DNA of 42,407 bases from Nitrososphaerota archaeon (GCA_038817485.1 JAWAZL010000012.1:1-42407); one strand, 5' to 3'; positions 17,591 through 26,197 are shown, counted from the first letter of the stretch. Numbers and translations are program-made. Notes: generated from the letters alone by a model not told the origin.

Positions 17591-18298
17591 TTAACCTCTT
17601 TTATTATATTCATTTAATTTCCTAATCACATTTTTTAAGCTTTTTTCAATATTTGTTAATCTTTTTTCAAAAGATAAATATCCAAGAATTCTTATAGCTT
17701 GTTTTCTAATAGTTTTATAATTTCTTGTACTTGAAAAAATCTTTTTTGATTTTAAATAAGCTATTGTTTTACTGAAATTTTCTACACTCATTTTGGCAAT
17801 GTTTGCAGCATCCACAATATTATCAGTTGTAGCTATAGCTTCAATTATTTTCGCATCTTTTCTAGAAATTTTCTTTCCAAAAAAGAACATTTGTGGCTCA
17901 TAATCTTCCAATGCATCTTGAATAGCATGACGAATAATTAATTCGAGTTCCTCAGGCTCTAAAAGCAAATAATAATCTGGAAGTTGAATAACTTTAACAT
18001 TCAATTCTGAAGCAATTGTTTCAGCCGCGGTATCTATAAAACCTTTACAAACTATTAATGGACTTAAATTAAGAAGTTTTGCATTAGCATATGCGTGTCG
18101 CACATCACTTACAGATATTTTACCAGCTTTAATTTCTACAGAGTAAGTTATATTCTCAGGACTTTTAGCAATTGCATCTACTTCGGCTACTTCAACACCA
18201 TTTATTACTATCTTTTTCCTTTCTTCAAGTACTTGAAAATTCATTCTTTCAAGTATTCCTCGAGCTATTCTTTCACTACTTAAACCTCTACTAGCCAT
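17591..18298 (-). CDS. RecB-like PD-(D/E)XK nuclease-fold protein with C-terminal helical domain
   Basis: The 235-residue protein begins with a restriction-endonuclease-like domain: EVAEVDAIA followed about a dozen residues later by YSVEIKAGK, the D...ExK core of PD-(D/E)XK nucleases. Then come alternating strands and helices that run to about residue 125. The second half is helical (SRKDAKIIEAIATTDNIVDAANIAKMS...) and looks like a helix-turn-helix DNA-binding unit plus a coiled tail. It sits ten bases after the macro-domain gene, with an AGGTT ribosome site in the gap, so the two form an operon. Archaeal proteins of this build are conserved but poorly studied. A role in DNA repair or nucleic-acid handling is an inference. 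Confidence 0.7.
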   Translation of the reverse strand: MASRGLSSERIARGILERMNFQVLEERKKIVINGVEVAEVDAIAKSPENITYSVEIKAGKISVSDVRHAYANAKLLNLSPLIVCKGFIDTAAETIASELNVKVIQLPDYYLLLEPEELELIIRHAIQDALEDYEPQMFFFGKKISRKDAKIIEAIATTDNIVDAANIAKMSVENFSKTIAYLKSKKIFSSTRNYKTIRKQAIRILGYLSFEKRLTNIEKSLKNVIRKLNEYNKRG

Positions 18299-18308
18299 AA
18301 TTTTAACC

Positions 18309-18881
18309 TTATTTTAAATTTCCAAATATTTCTTTTAAAGCTTCTTCATATATCTTAAAATCTTTTTCAGTAAATAAAACGATCCTAACTTCTTCTATTT
18401 TATTTTCTTTTTCCAAAAATTTTTTAATAGTAGTAAGAGCTACTCTACTTGCTTTTTCTATAGGATAACCATAAGCTCCAGTACTTATAGATGGAAAGGA
18501 AATAGTTTTTAAATTATTTTCTATAGCTAATTTAAGAGAATTTATATAAGCTTTTTCAAGCAATTGAGCTTCATTATGCAACCCTCCTTTCCATATAGGA
18601 CCAACCGTATGGATTACATATTTTGCTTTTAAATTCCCTCCAGTAGTTATTACTGCTTCACCTGTCGGTAAACCATTAGGCCATTTTGTTTCTCTAATTT
18701 TTTTGCATTCTTCTAATATTTTAGGTCCGCCTTTTCTATGAATTGCTCCATCAACTCCCCCTCCCCCCATAAGGCTTGGATTAGCAGCATTCACTATAGC
18801 ATCGGTATCTTGCTCAGTAATATCTCCTTTAATAAGTACTAATCTTGCTTTACCAATATTAATTACTTTAGAACTATTCAT
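18309..18881 (-). CDS. Macro-domain protein (ADP-ribose binding, probable O-acetyl-ADP-ribose deacetylase)
   Basis: The 190-residue protein is a single macro domain of the YmdB/MacroD type. IVNAANPSLMGGGGVDGAIH (residues 30-49) supplies the catalytic-loop Asn and the Gly-rich ribose loop. VIHTVGPIW is the next strand, and SISTGAYGYP is the diphosphate-binding loop. Such enzymes remove ADP-ribose from acidic side chains or deacetylate O-acetyl-ADP-ribose. It is first in an apparent two-gene operon with the RecB-like nuclease, which might link ADP-ribose signalling to DNA damage; that link is only contextual. Confidence 0.92.
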   Translation of the reverse strand: MNSSKVINIGKARLVLIKGDITEQDTDAIVNAANPSLMGGGGVDGAIHRKGGPKILEECKKIRETKWPNGLPTGEAVITTGGNLKAKYVIHTVGPIWKGGLHNEAQLLEKAYINSLKLAIENNLKTISFPSISTGAYGYPIEKASRVALTTIKKFLEKENKIEEVRIVLFTEKDFKIYEEALKEIFGNLK

Positions 18882-18959
18882 TGAAAAATATAATAAATTA
18901 TTAAGTTAAAAATTTTTAATTTAAAAATTTTTAAAATATGAAATAAAATGAGGAGAACA

Positions 18960-20543
18960 ATGAAATATCCTAATATTCCTTTACCATATTTTTTAATAAA
19001 TTCAGCTAAAAAATATCCTAAAAAAGTAGCTATAATTTTTAATGATAAAAAAATTATTTATTCTGAATTAAAAAATCTTTCTATAAAATTTGCTAATTCA
19101 TTAAAAAATATTGGTGTAAGAAAAAATGATAGAGTAGCTCTATTCCTCCCTAATTGTCCACAATTCGTTATAAGCTATTATGGAGCATTAATGATAGGCT
19201 CAATAATTACCGCATTGAATCCACTTTTTAAAGAAAAAGAAATAGAATTTCAATTATACGATTCTGGAGCTGAGACAATAATAGTATTAGATAATCTTTA
19301 TCCATTATTAAAGAAAGCTTTAGAAAAAACTAAAATTAAAAGAATTATAATTACAAGTTTTAATAAAGAAATAGAAATAAATGAAAAAAGTAATAAATTA
19401 GGAATTTACAATTTTGAAGAATTTATTAAAGAGAGTAGCATAGAATTTCCTAAGGTATCTATAAATCCTAAAGAAGATTTAGCAACAATACAGTACACTG
19501 GAGGAACAACAGGTATTCCTAAAGGAGCTATGCTAACTCATTTTAATTTAGTTTCAAATGCTATAGCATTTTCAAAATGGCTTAAATTGAAAAAAGCAAA
19601 AGAAACTTTTCTAACAGCATTACCTTTATACCATGTTTATGGAATGACTACTTCAATGAATACTGCTATATATTCAGCTGCAACAATGGTAATCATATCT
19701 AGATTTAATCCAGAGGAAACATTAAAACTTATTCAAGAATATAAAGTTACAATTTTCTGTGGAGTACCAACAATGTACTCATTATTATTATCAACTTCGA
19801 AAATAAATGACTATAATTTATCTTCATTAAAAGTATGCATTTCAGGAGCCTCACCCCTTCCACCAAATATTCAAAAAGAATTTATGGAAAAAACTGGGGC
19901 TTTATTAATTGAAGGTTATGGTTTATCAGAAGCATCTCCAGTAACACATTGTAATCCTGTAGATAAAACTCTTAAAAGTGTTAAAATTGGATCTATAGGA
20001 TTACCATTATATGATACTAAAGCTAAAATAGTTGATATTGAGAAAGGGGAGAAAGAATTGCCAATCGGAGAAATAGGAGAGCTAATCATTAAAGGGCCTC
20101 AGATAATGAAGGGATATTGGAATAAACTTGAAGAAACTAAAAATGTTTTAAAAAATGGGTGGCTTTATACTGGAGATTTGGCAAAAATGGATAAAGATGG
20201 ATACTTCTACATAATAGATAGAAAAAAGGATTTAATTAAGTATAAAGGATATAGTGTTTATCCAAGAGAAATTGAAGATATTTTATATGAACATCCAAAT
20301 GTAAAACTTTGTGCAGTAATTGGAAAGCCTGATCCAATTGCAGGAGAAATTCCTAAAGCATATATAGTTTTAAAAGAAGATTCTAAAACAACAAAAGAAG
20401 AAATAATGGATTTTGTTAATAAAAGAGTTGCATCTTATAAAGCTATAAGAGAAGTTGAATTTAGAAAAGAATTGCCTTTATCAACTGTTGGAAAAATATT
20501 GAAAAGAATTTTAAGAGAGGAAGAAAAATTATCTACTTCATAG
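18960..20543 (+). CDS. Long-chain acyl-CoA synthetase (AMP-binding ligase)
   Basis: The protein is an ANL-superfamily adenylate-forming ligase: P-loop YTGGTTGIPKGAMLTH near residue 175, GYGLSEASP near 320, the hinge YTGDLAKMDKDGYFYIIDRKKDLIKYKG, and the C-terminal catalytic lysine in STVGKILKR. It activates a carboxylic acid through acyl-AMP to the CoA thioester. Overall length (about 527) and motifs fit medium/long-chain fatty acid ligases. I prefer the second ATG (18960), since GAGGAG overlapping the first ATG (18948) then forms a Shine-Dalgarno. Archaea lack conventional fatty-acid lipids, so the substrate may be an exogenous acid. Confidence 0.9.
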   Translation: MKYPNIPLPYFLINSAKKYPKKVAIIFNDKKIIYSELKNLSIKFANSLKNIGVRKNDRVALFLPNCPQFVISYYGALMIGSIITALNPLFKEKEIEFQLYDSGAETIIVLDNLYPLLKKALEKTKIKRIIITSFNKEIEINEKSNKLGIYNFEEFIKESSIEFPKVSINPKEDLATIQYTGGTTGIPKGAMLTHFNLVSNAIAFSKWLKLKKAKETFLTALPLYHVYGMTTSMNTAIYSAATMVIISRFNPEETLKLIQEYKVTIFCGVPTMYSLLLSTSKINDYNLSSLKVCISGASPLPPNIQKEFMEKTGALLIEGYGLSEASPVTHCNPVDKTLKSVKIGSIGLPLYDTKAKIVDIEKGEKELPIGEIGELIIKGPQIMKGYWNKLEETKNVLKNGWLYTGDLAKMDKDGYFYIIDRKKDLIKYKGYSVYPREIEDILYEHPNVKLCAVIGKPDPIAGEIPKAYIVLKEDSKTTKEEIMDFVNKRVASYKAIREVEFRKELPLSTVGKILKRILREEEKLSTS

Positions 20544-21456
20544 ATAAACTTTCTAGTATCTTTTTAGGGAATTTAGCAACTATAGTCCAAAAGTTCCCTA
20601 AAGAAATTCTTGCTATTTGTGTACATAATTGAAAAGCATTCCATTTATCAATACCATATTTTTCTTCAAGCCATAAAATTAATTCTATAAAAGCTGTTTT
20701 TATGGCACCTTCAAGGTTTTTATTAACACCTGTTACACATACTACTCCTATTTCTTCATTTGTTTCTATTCTAGGCCAATCTATTTTATAATTTTTTATT
20801 AAATCTACTTTAAGTGTAATTTCTGCAGGCATTTCTATTGCTGTACCACATAATTCACCTTCCCCTTGAATTGCATGCACATCTCCAATGAATAATAAAG
20901 CACCTTCATTATAAATTGGAAAATATATTTTTGAATTTATTGATATATCTATTAAATCCATATTACCCCCATGAGAACCTACAGAATCACTAGATATAGA
21001 TTCAAGTTGAGGGGCTACACCAATTGTACCTATCATTGGATTATATGGCAAAACGTATTTACCAAAGAATACTTTCCCATTTTTTATTGGACATATAATT
21101 GTGCCGTGAGGAATTTCTAAAGATAAAAATTTTGATAATGGAATATTTAAAAAATAATAATCTAAACTTGGGATCCTTGTAGCACCTTGACCTATTAATG
21201 GCTTAATATCTTTTACTTCAACTATTAATGTATCATTAGGAGTTGCTCCTTCAATAAATATTGGACCGGAAACTGGATTACTATATGGAATTTTTTTCAG
21301 ATCTCTTCTATCACCTTCTTTTCTAATTTGCCCTGAAAAAGCATCTTCTGTTTCGATAATGAAAGTTTCACCTGGTTTAACAAAAAGCTTTGGTTTAATA
21401 GAATTGCTTAAAACATAGTATAATTCTCCCTGATCTTTTAAAGATAACTTTTTCAA
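20533..21456 (-). CDS. Acetamidase/formamidase family protein
   Basis: The 307-residue protein has the FmdA_AmdA fold: PVSGPIFIEGATPNDTLIVEV near residue 60, VGSHGGNMDL near 155, and the hallmark GDVHAIQGEGELCGTAIE near 195 with likely metal-binding His/Asp. These zinc enzymes release ammonia from formamide, acetamide or small amides. Translation may start at TTG (21456), six bases after GGTGA, instead of the ATG four codons upstream, which lacks a ribosome site. Its 3' end overlaps the acyl-CoA synthetase by 11 bases tail to tail. Confidence 0.88.
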   Translation of the reverse strand: MKKLSLKDQGELYYVLSNSIKPKLFVKPGETFIIETEDAFSGQIRKEGDRRDLKKIPYSNPVSGPIFIEGATPNDTLIVEVKDIKPLIGQGATRIPSLDYYFLNIPLSKFLSLEIPHGTIICPIKNGKVFFGKYVLPYNPMIGTIGVAPQLESISSDSVGSHGGNMDLIDISINSKIYFPIYNEGALLFIGDVHAIQGEGELCGTAIEMPAEITLKVDLIKNYKIDWPRIETNEEIGVVCVTGVNKNLEGAIKTAFIELILWLEEKYGIDKWNAFQLCTQIARISLGNFWTIVAKFPKKILESLSMK

Positions 21457-21530
21457 AATAATCACCATAGTAAGCTTTATAATCTTCTATTTAAATTCTT
21501 TTTATAAAAATATTTTCAATATTGATAAAA

Positions 21531-21956
21531 ATGTTTAATAAGGATTTAGAGATTGCTAAAGAAATTTTGAAAAAAGGCAATTACTCACTTGTTTTTGTTA
21601 AAAATAGTGAAGTATTATTTAGTAGCAAAGAAAGTGGAATAAGTAGTTTTATTAAAGCGATAGATAAATGCGGAAAGAATTTAAAAAATTCTTCTCTTGC
21701 TGATAGGGTTGTAGGTTTAGCGATTGCAATGCTTTCAGTTTATATTGAAGTAAATAGTATTTATGCATGTATTATAAGCAAATTAGGAATGAAGTATTTA
21801 AAAGAAAATAGAATCCCTTTCATTTATGAAAAAGAAGTAAAGGAAATTCTTAATAAAAATAAGAAAGAAATATGTCCATTTGAAAAAATTGCTATGCAAT
21901 CAAAAACACCAAAAGAAGCTTATTTAAAAATTAAAGAGTTTATAAAATCATTTTAA
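21531..21956 (+). CDS. DUF1893 domain protein (deaminase-like fold)
   Basis: The 141-residue protein matches the DUF1893 pattern: LKKGNYSLVFVKNSEVLFSSKESGISSF at the N-terminus, SSLADRVVGLAIAML near residue 60, and the ending CPFEKIAMQSKTPKEAYLKIKEF. The family is conserved in archaea and some bacteria. It has a cytidine-deaminase-like fold without the zinc-binding motifs, so it is thought to bind a nucleotide or ligand. The biochemical role is unknown. A TTG three codons upstream is a possible start. Its end overlaps the DUF711 gene by nine bases tail to tail. Confidence 0.8.
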   Translation: MFNKDLEIAKEILKKGNYSLVFVKNSEVLFSSKESGISSFIKAIDKCGKNLKNSSLADRVVGLAIAMLSVYIEVNSIYACIISKLGMKYLKENRIPFIYEKEVKEILNKNKKEICPFEKIAMQSKTPKEAYLKIKEFIKSF

Positions 21957-23009
21957 TTTTAAAACAGGTATTTTACCAAATTTTTTAATTTTAATAATTT
22001 TTCCAGGATTGCATTTTATAGGAATTACTCTAATTCCTGATGGTTTATTTTTACTATATAGAAATGCATAACAATCTTTCATAAAATTGAAAAAATTATC
22101 AAAATTATCTATCGAAAAAAGGACCATATCTAATCCTGCAACACATATGCTAGATAAAGATAATAAATCATATGTTGAAATTAATCCTTTCTTTCCAAGT
22201 TCCATTAATCTTGAATCTTCTGCATAAGGTAGCATTACTTCATTAAAACCACAATGATTATTTTTAGAGGAAATTTCTCTAATTAATTTATTTAAATAAA
22301 AAATTGCATATCTTATTCCTGGACTATTAAATTTTTTCTTACAAATTTTTTCCAATAATAAAGCTACACTTTCTTCCATCCATGGAGATAATGATAAATC
22401 AACTCCATAATTTTTAACAATTAAATTAGATGATAAATTCGATAAAAATTCATTAGCAATATTATCTATTTTAGAAATTTTTTTATATAAATCAGATTTA
22501 TTTTTAAGACATTCCATTAAATCATTAACATAAAATAATGCAGCTGCTATGCCTATTTCTCCATTCTTTGCTGATGCGGAAGGAAAATATGGAGTTAATA
22601 AAGGTCCATTAAAAGTAAAACAAATTCTCGTACAATCAAATGGACTTAATTTATTGGAAACATTATAAACTATTTTTATGAAAATTTCAAAATTTTCTTC
22701 ATCTCCAAAGAATGATAAAAATATTTTTTTATTAATTTTTAATATTTTAAGAATAATGCTAATAATATTTTTATTATTTTTCAATTCTACTGGAATAGCA
22801 ACATAATCTATGTTTTCATTCAATGAATTAACAATTTTATTAGACATATCTAATAAATCATTAATATTTATTGGGTTTATTGCTATTCTTTTAGTCCATA
22901 TTTCTATATTTGAATTTTTTGAATAAAGCAAAAATTTATTAATTAATTTTTCAAACTCATTGTGATATTCAAAGTAATCTATTAAAAGAGTAAGAGCTCT
23001 AACCCTCAT
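21948..23009 (-). CDS. DUF711 / UPF0210 family protein
   Basis: The 353-residue protein contains the family core RICFTFNGPLLTPYFPSASAKNGEIGIAAALFYVND (residues about 130-165), ending with a Leu/Gly-rich region SVCVAGLDMVLFS-like and IRVIPIKCNPGK. DUF711 members are widespread, have a pyruvate-formate-lyase-like fold and no established activity; in bacteria the gene often follows an ACT-domain protein, which is absent here. At 353 residues it is shorter than bacterial members (about 450), as seen in archaeal versions. An AAGGT site precedes the ATG. It is followed on neither side by a clear partner, though htrA lies upstream on the same strand with a 22-base gap and may be cotranscribed. Confidence 0.78.
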   Translation of the reverse strand: MRVRALTLLIDYFEYHNEFEKLINKFLLYSKNSNIEIWTKRIAINPININDLLDMSNKIVNSLNENIDYVAIPVELKNNKNIISIILKILKINKKIFLSFFGDEENFEIFIKIVYNVSNKLSPFDCTRICFTFNGPLLTPYFPSASAKNGEIGIAAALFYVNDLMECLKNKSDLYKKISKIDNIANEFLSNLSSNLIVKNYGVDLSLSPWMEESVALLLEKICKKKFNSPGIRYAIFYLNKLIREISSKNNHCGFNEVMLPYAEDSRLMELGKKGLISTYDLLSLSSICVAGLDMVLFSIDNFDNFFNFMKDCYAFLYSKNKPSGIRVIPIKCNPGKIIKIKKFGKIPVLKLK

Positions 23010-23031
23010 TTATTATTACCTTATTTAAAAA

Positions 23032-23964
23032 TTAAGGAGATTTACTTAATTCTACTTTAACATCATATGTTTTATAATCTCTAATTATTCTAATAGTTAT
23101 TTCCTCTCCTACTTTCTTATTTTGTATAATTTTTTGAAGTTCTACCATATTCTTTATTGGTATTCTATCTACACTTAATATTATATCACCTTCTTCTATT
23201 CCTGAAATATCAGCTGGACTTCCTCGAATTACTTTAGCAATAATAACTCCTTCTTGAACAGGAAGATTATAATAAGAAGATAATTGAGGTGTTAAATCTA
23301 CACCGTATATTCCAAGCCATGGTCTTATAACTTTTCCATATTTTATTAAATCTTCAGCAATTTTCTTAACTTTATTTATTGGAATTGCAAACCCTATTCC
23401 TTGAGCAAAGGGTATTATTGCAGTAGCTAAAGCTATAACTTTTCCATTAAGGTCTATAAGTGGCCCACCACTATTTCCTGGATTAATAGCAGCATCTGTT
23501 TGAATTAAATCTTCCATTATTCCTTTTTCAGTATTTATTGATCTGTTTATTGCACTAATAACACCAATTGTAACAGTTGGTCCACCACGTAAACCAAATG
23601 GATTACCAATAGCTATTATGAATTGCCCGGCTTTAAGATTAGATGAGTCTCCCAATTCAGCAGCTTTAAGATTTTTTGCATCTATTTTAATAATAGCTAA
23701 ATCACTACTTGGATCTCTGCCAATTATTCTTCCTTTAAAAACTCTACCATCATTTAAAGATACTTCAACTGCTTCAGCTCCTTCAATAACATGATTATTA
23801 GTTACTATATATCCATCTGAATCTATTATTACTCCAGAACCTACACCTTTAATAGGAACACTATAAAAAGGAAAAACATCTAACAAATGGACTGTACTTA
23901 CATTTACTACTGAGGGATTCGTTTTTTCAACTATTTCAACAATTTTATTTTCATCTAAATACAT
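23032..23964 (-). CDS. HtrA/DegP-family serine protease with one PDZ domain
   Basis: The 310-residue protein has a trypsin-like domain with a complete triad: H58 in VTNNHVI, D88 in PSSDLAI and S165 in NPGNSGGPL. A single PDZ domain follows (about residues 215-305: LGIYGVDL..., GSPADISGIEEGDIILSVD). There is no signal peptide or membrane anchor, so it should act in the cytoplasm, unlike most bacterial HtrA. It would degrade or chaperone unfolded proteins. It is divergent from asnS and lies just upstream of the DUF711 gene. Confidence 0.92.
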   Translation of the reverse strand: MYLDENKIVEIVEKTNPSVVNVSTVHLLDVFPFYSVPIKGVGSGVIIDSDGYIVTNNHVIEGAEAVEVSLNDGRVFKGRIIGRDPSSDLAIIKIDAKNLKAAELGDSSNLKAGQFIIAIGNPFGLRGGPTVTIGVISAINRSINTEKGIMEDLIQTDAAINPGNSGGPLIDLNGKVIALATAIIPFAQGIGFAIPINKVKKIAEDLIKYGKVIRPWLGIYGVDLTPQLSSYYNLPVQEGVIIAKVIRGSPADISGIEEGDIILSVDRIPIKNMVELQKIIQNKKVGEEITIRIIRDYKTYDVKVELSKSP

Positions 23965-24080
23965 TTTTTATTCGATAAAAGAAAAATATACATTAATAAA
24001 AGTATTTTCATTAATTTTTCTTATAAAATTTTATATTTATATAGAGCTTTTTAGAATGAAAAATTTAAGAGGGAAAATTA

Positions 24081-25373
24081 TTGAAAAGTGTATATACTTC
24101 AGATATACTTAATATGGAAGAAGGTAAAACTGTTGAAATAATGGGATGGGTTTATAATAAGAGAATACATGGAAATTTATTATTCATAGATTTAAGAGAT
24201 TCTAAGGGTATTATACAAATAACTATTAAAAAAGGTATTGCAAGTGATAAAAGTATAGAAATAGTTAAAGATATTAATAAAGAGTCTTCAATAAAAGTTT
24301 TAGGAATAGTAAAAAAAGACCCAAGAGCACCAAATGGAGTAGAAATAATTTGTAAAGAAATTGAAGTTATTGGTTCATCTTATCAAGAATTTCCTATAAA
24401 ACCGGGAGCAGGGACTAGATTCTTATTTGATAATAGGCATTTATATCTTAGAAGCAGAAAAGTATCAGCAATAATGAAAATAAGGTCTGCTTTTTTAGAT
24501 GCTGCACGCGAATGGTTTAAGGAAAATGATTTCATAGAAATTGATTGTCCAATATTTATAACTGCTGCATGTGAAGGAGGAGCAACATTATTTCCAGTAG
24601 ATTATTTTGGAAGAAAAGTTTATTTATCACAAAGTGTTCAATTATATCAAGAAGCAGCAATTTATGGGCTTGAAAAAGTTTATAGTATTCAACCCAGTTT
24701 TAGAGCTGAATTAAGTAGAACAAGAAGACATTTAACAGAATTTTGGCAAATAGAAGCTGAAATTGCTTTTGCAAAACTTGAAGATATTATGATTATTCAA
24801 GAAAAACTCTTAAATCATATTGTACATGCATTAGCTGAAAGATGTATAGAAGAATTTAAAATATTAGGGAAAAAAATAAATGAAAAAATTGCTGAACCGC
24901 CTTATGAAAAGATTACTTATGATGAGGCATTGGAAATACTTCACAAAAATGGAGTAAAAATAGAGTGGGGAGAAGATTTTGGAGCTGATGAAGAAAGAGT
25001 TTTATGTAATCAATTTGAAAAGCCATTCTTTGTTACACATTACCCAAGAAAAGCAAAAGCTTTTTATCATATGCCAGATGAAAAAAGGCCAGAAGTTGTA
25101 AAATGTGTTGATTTATTAGCTCCTAAAGGATATGGAGAAATTTCTGGTGGAGGTCAAAGGATACACGATTATGAAGAATTAATCAATAGTATAAAATTAT
25201 TTAATTTAGATCCAAAGGACTATGAGTGGTACATAGATTTAAGAAAATATGGAAGTGTTCCACATTCAGGTTTTGGGTTAGGAGTTGAAAGAACTCTTAG
25301 ATGGTTACTTGAATTGCCACATATAAGAAGTGCGTGCTTATTTCCAAGAACACCTTCAAGAGTATATCCATAA
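24081..25373 (+). CDS. asnS: Asparaginyl-tRNA synthetase
   Basis: The 430-residue class IIb synthetase has an N-terminal OB-fold anticodon domain (VEIMGWVYNKRIHGNLLFIDLRD). The catalytic core carries motif 2 (FRAELSRTRRHLTEFWQIEAE) and motif 3 (GFGLGVERTLRWLL). GGGQRIHDYEEL and the ending LFPRTPSRVYP favour AsnRS over archaeal AspRS. It charges tRNA-Asn directly, so this archaeon need not rely on the amidation route for Asn-tRNA. The start is TTG, eight bases after GAGGG. The methyltransferase gene follows 14 bases later, so the two are probably cotranscribed. Confidence 0.9.
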   Translation: MKSVYTSDILNMEEGKTVEIMGWVYNKRIHGNLLFIDLRDSKGIIQITIKKGIASDKSIEIVKDINKESSIKVLGIVKKDPRAPNGVEIICKEIEVIGSSYQEFPIKPGAGTRFLFDNRHLYLRSRKVSAIMKIRSAFLDAAREWFKENDFIEIDCPIFITAACEGGATLFPVDYFGRKVYLSQSVQLYQEAAIYGLEKVYSIQPSFRAELSRTRRHLTEFWQIEAEIAFAKLEDIMIIQEKLLNHIVHALAERCIEEFKILGKKINEKIAEPPYEKITYDEALEILHKNGVKIEWGEDFGADEERVLCNQFEKPFFVTHYPRKAKAFYHMPDEKRPEVVKCVDLLAPKGYGEISGGGQRIHDYEELINSIKLFNLDPKDYEWYIDLRKYGSVPHSGFGLGVERTLRWLLELPHIRSACLFPRTPSRVYP

Positions 25374-25387
25374 AGTAATCTTAAAAA

Positions 25388-26104
25388 ATGAAAATAAATG
25401 GTTTTAAAATAGAAATATTTGAAGATGTTTACAAACCGTCAGAAGATACTTTTCTTTTATATGATTCGATAATTAATAATTATGAAAAAAGTTTTGAAGT
25501 TGGATCTGGAGTAGGTTTAATAACTCTTAAACTTGCAAAAAAATCAAATTATGTTTTAGCTTCAGATATAAGTTTTGAAGCAACTAAGAATACATTATAT
25601 AATGTTAAACAAAATCTTTTAAATGATAAAGTAGATATTGTATGTGGAGATTGTTTGTCATTTTTAAAAAATAAAATATTTTTTGATTTAATAGTTTTTA
25701 ATCCACCTTATTTACCATCTGAAAATTTTAATAAAAAAATTTTTGATTTATCATGGTGTGGTGGAAAAAGAGGATTTGAAATAACATTGAAATTTCTTAA
25801 AGAAGCAAAGAAGCATATAAATGAAAAAGGTACTATAATGATAATTTCATCTTCCTATATAATAAATGAAGTTTTAAATATAATTAAAAAAATGAATTTA
25901 AAATACTCAATTAAAAGAGAGAAAAAGATGTTTTTTGAAAAAATATATGTAGTAGAAATAAAAAAAAGGAGGGAAATAAAAAATAAGCATAATATTCGGA
26001 GTTACCACTCTTCCTCTTCTTCCTCTTCCGGTTCTTCTAGTTCAAATTCTTCCTCTTCCTCAAATTCTTCTTCCTCAAATCCTTCCTCTTCTTCCATTTT
26101 CTAA
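25388..26104 (+). CDS. HemK/PrmC (Mtq2-like) class I methyltransferase with aberrant Ser-rich tail
   Basis: Residues 1 to about 200 form a compact SAM-dependent methyltransferase: EVGSGVGLITLKLA (SAM loop), ASDISFEA, and the catalytic NPPY in VFNPPYLPS, which binds a glutamine amide. Archaeal proteins of this length without the bacterial N-terminal domain are Mtq2 orthologues that methylate the GGQ motif of release factor aRF1 together with Trm112, which is also encoded in this window (31034-31411). Homology should stop near KKRREIKNK (about 25985). The frame instead continues 35 codons as a poly-Ser tract because it runs antisense through the acidic microprotein gene. An eight-A run at 25960 could mark a frameshift that removed the normal stop. 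The tail is probably not functional. Confidence 0.85.
   Translation: MKINGFKIEIFEDVYKPSEDTFLLYDSIINNYEKSFEVGSGVGLITLKLAKKSNYVLASDISFEATKNTLYNVKQNLLNDKVDIVCGDCLSFLKNKIFFDLIVFNPPYLPSENFNKKIFDLSWCGGKRGFEITLKFLKEAKKHINEKGTIMIISSSYIINEVLNIIKKMNLKYSIKREKKMFFEKIYVVEIKKRREIKNKHNIRSYHSSSSSSSGSSSSNSSSSSNSSSSNPSSSSIF
25960..25983 (-). terminator. Oligo-T terminator for the acidic microprotein gene
   Basis: On the minus strand this stretch reads T6, ATTTCCCTCC, T8, starting about 19 bases after the stop codon of the microprotein gene. Oligo-T tracts are the standard intrinsic termination signal for archaeal RNA polymerase. It lies inside the methyltransferase coding region on the other strand, where the same bases encode lysines. 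Confidence 0.5.
26002..26097 (-). CDS. Poly-glutamate microprotein (31 aa)
   Basis: On the minus strand a complete small gene encodes 31 residues: Met, then runs of four to seven Glu interrupted by Gly6, Phe7, Phe12, Phe18, Leu20 and Pro23, ending in Trp31. Some 23 of 31 residues are Glu, so the product would be extremely acidic and probably disordered alone. Evidence that it is real: a perfect AAGGAGGAG Shine-Dalgarno nine bases before the ATG, a TTTAAATA promoter box upstream and oligo-T downstream. The regular spacing of aromatic residues suggests short linear motifs for binding a partner. I recognise no family; Sem1/Dss1-like acidic adaptors and DNA-mimic proteins are loose analogies only. 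Its reverse strand is the odd Ser-rich tail of the methyltransferase frame. Confidence 0.75.
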   Translation of the reverse strand: MEEEEGFEEEEFEEEEEFELEEPEEEEEEEW

Positions 26105-26150
26105 CTCCTCCTTGAAGCTTCCTTATATAATAAAAACGTCTATTTAAACT
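26098..26150 (-). promoter_or_regulatory. Promoter and strong Shine-Dalgarno of the acidic microprotein
   Basis: Read on the minus strand: AAAG-TTTAAATA (box at 26141-26148), then about 28 bases to a start region, then AAGGAGGAG (26105-26113) followed by TTAGAAA and ATG. The Shine-Dalgarno is the best match to the anti-SD in the window, which implies high translation of a very small product. Confidence 0.6.
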
Positions 26151-26197
26151 TTACTTTTTATAATAAACTTAATAAGTAAGAAAAATTAAGGGTTTAA

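Noticed and set aside
24081-25373. Aspartyl-tRNA synthetase
   Set aside because: The motif around GGGQRIHDYEEL and the ending fit AsnRS better than archaeal AspRS, though a search should confirm it.
25985-26104. Ser-rich C-terminal domain of the methyltransferase as a surface or linker domain
   Set aside because: The serines arise from the antisense of a well-formed Glu-rich gene with its own signals; the methyltransferase fold ends before it.
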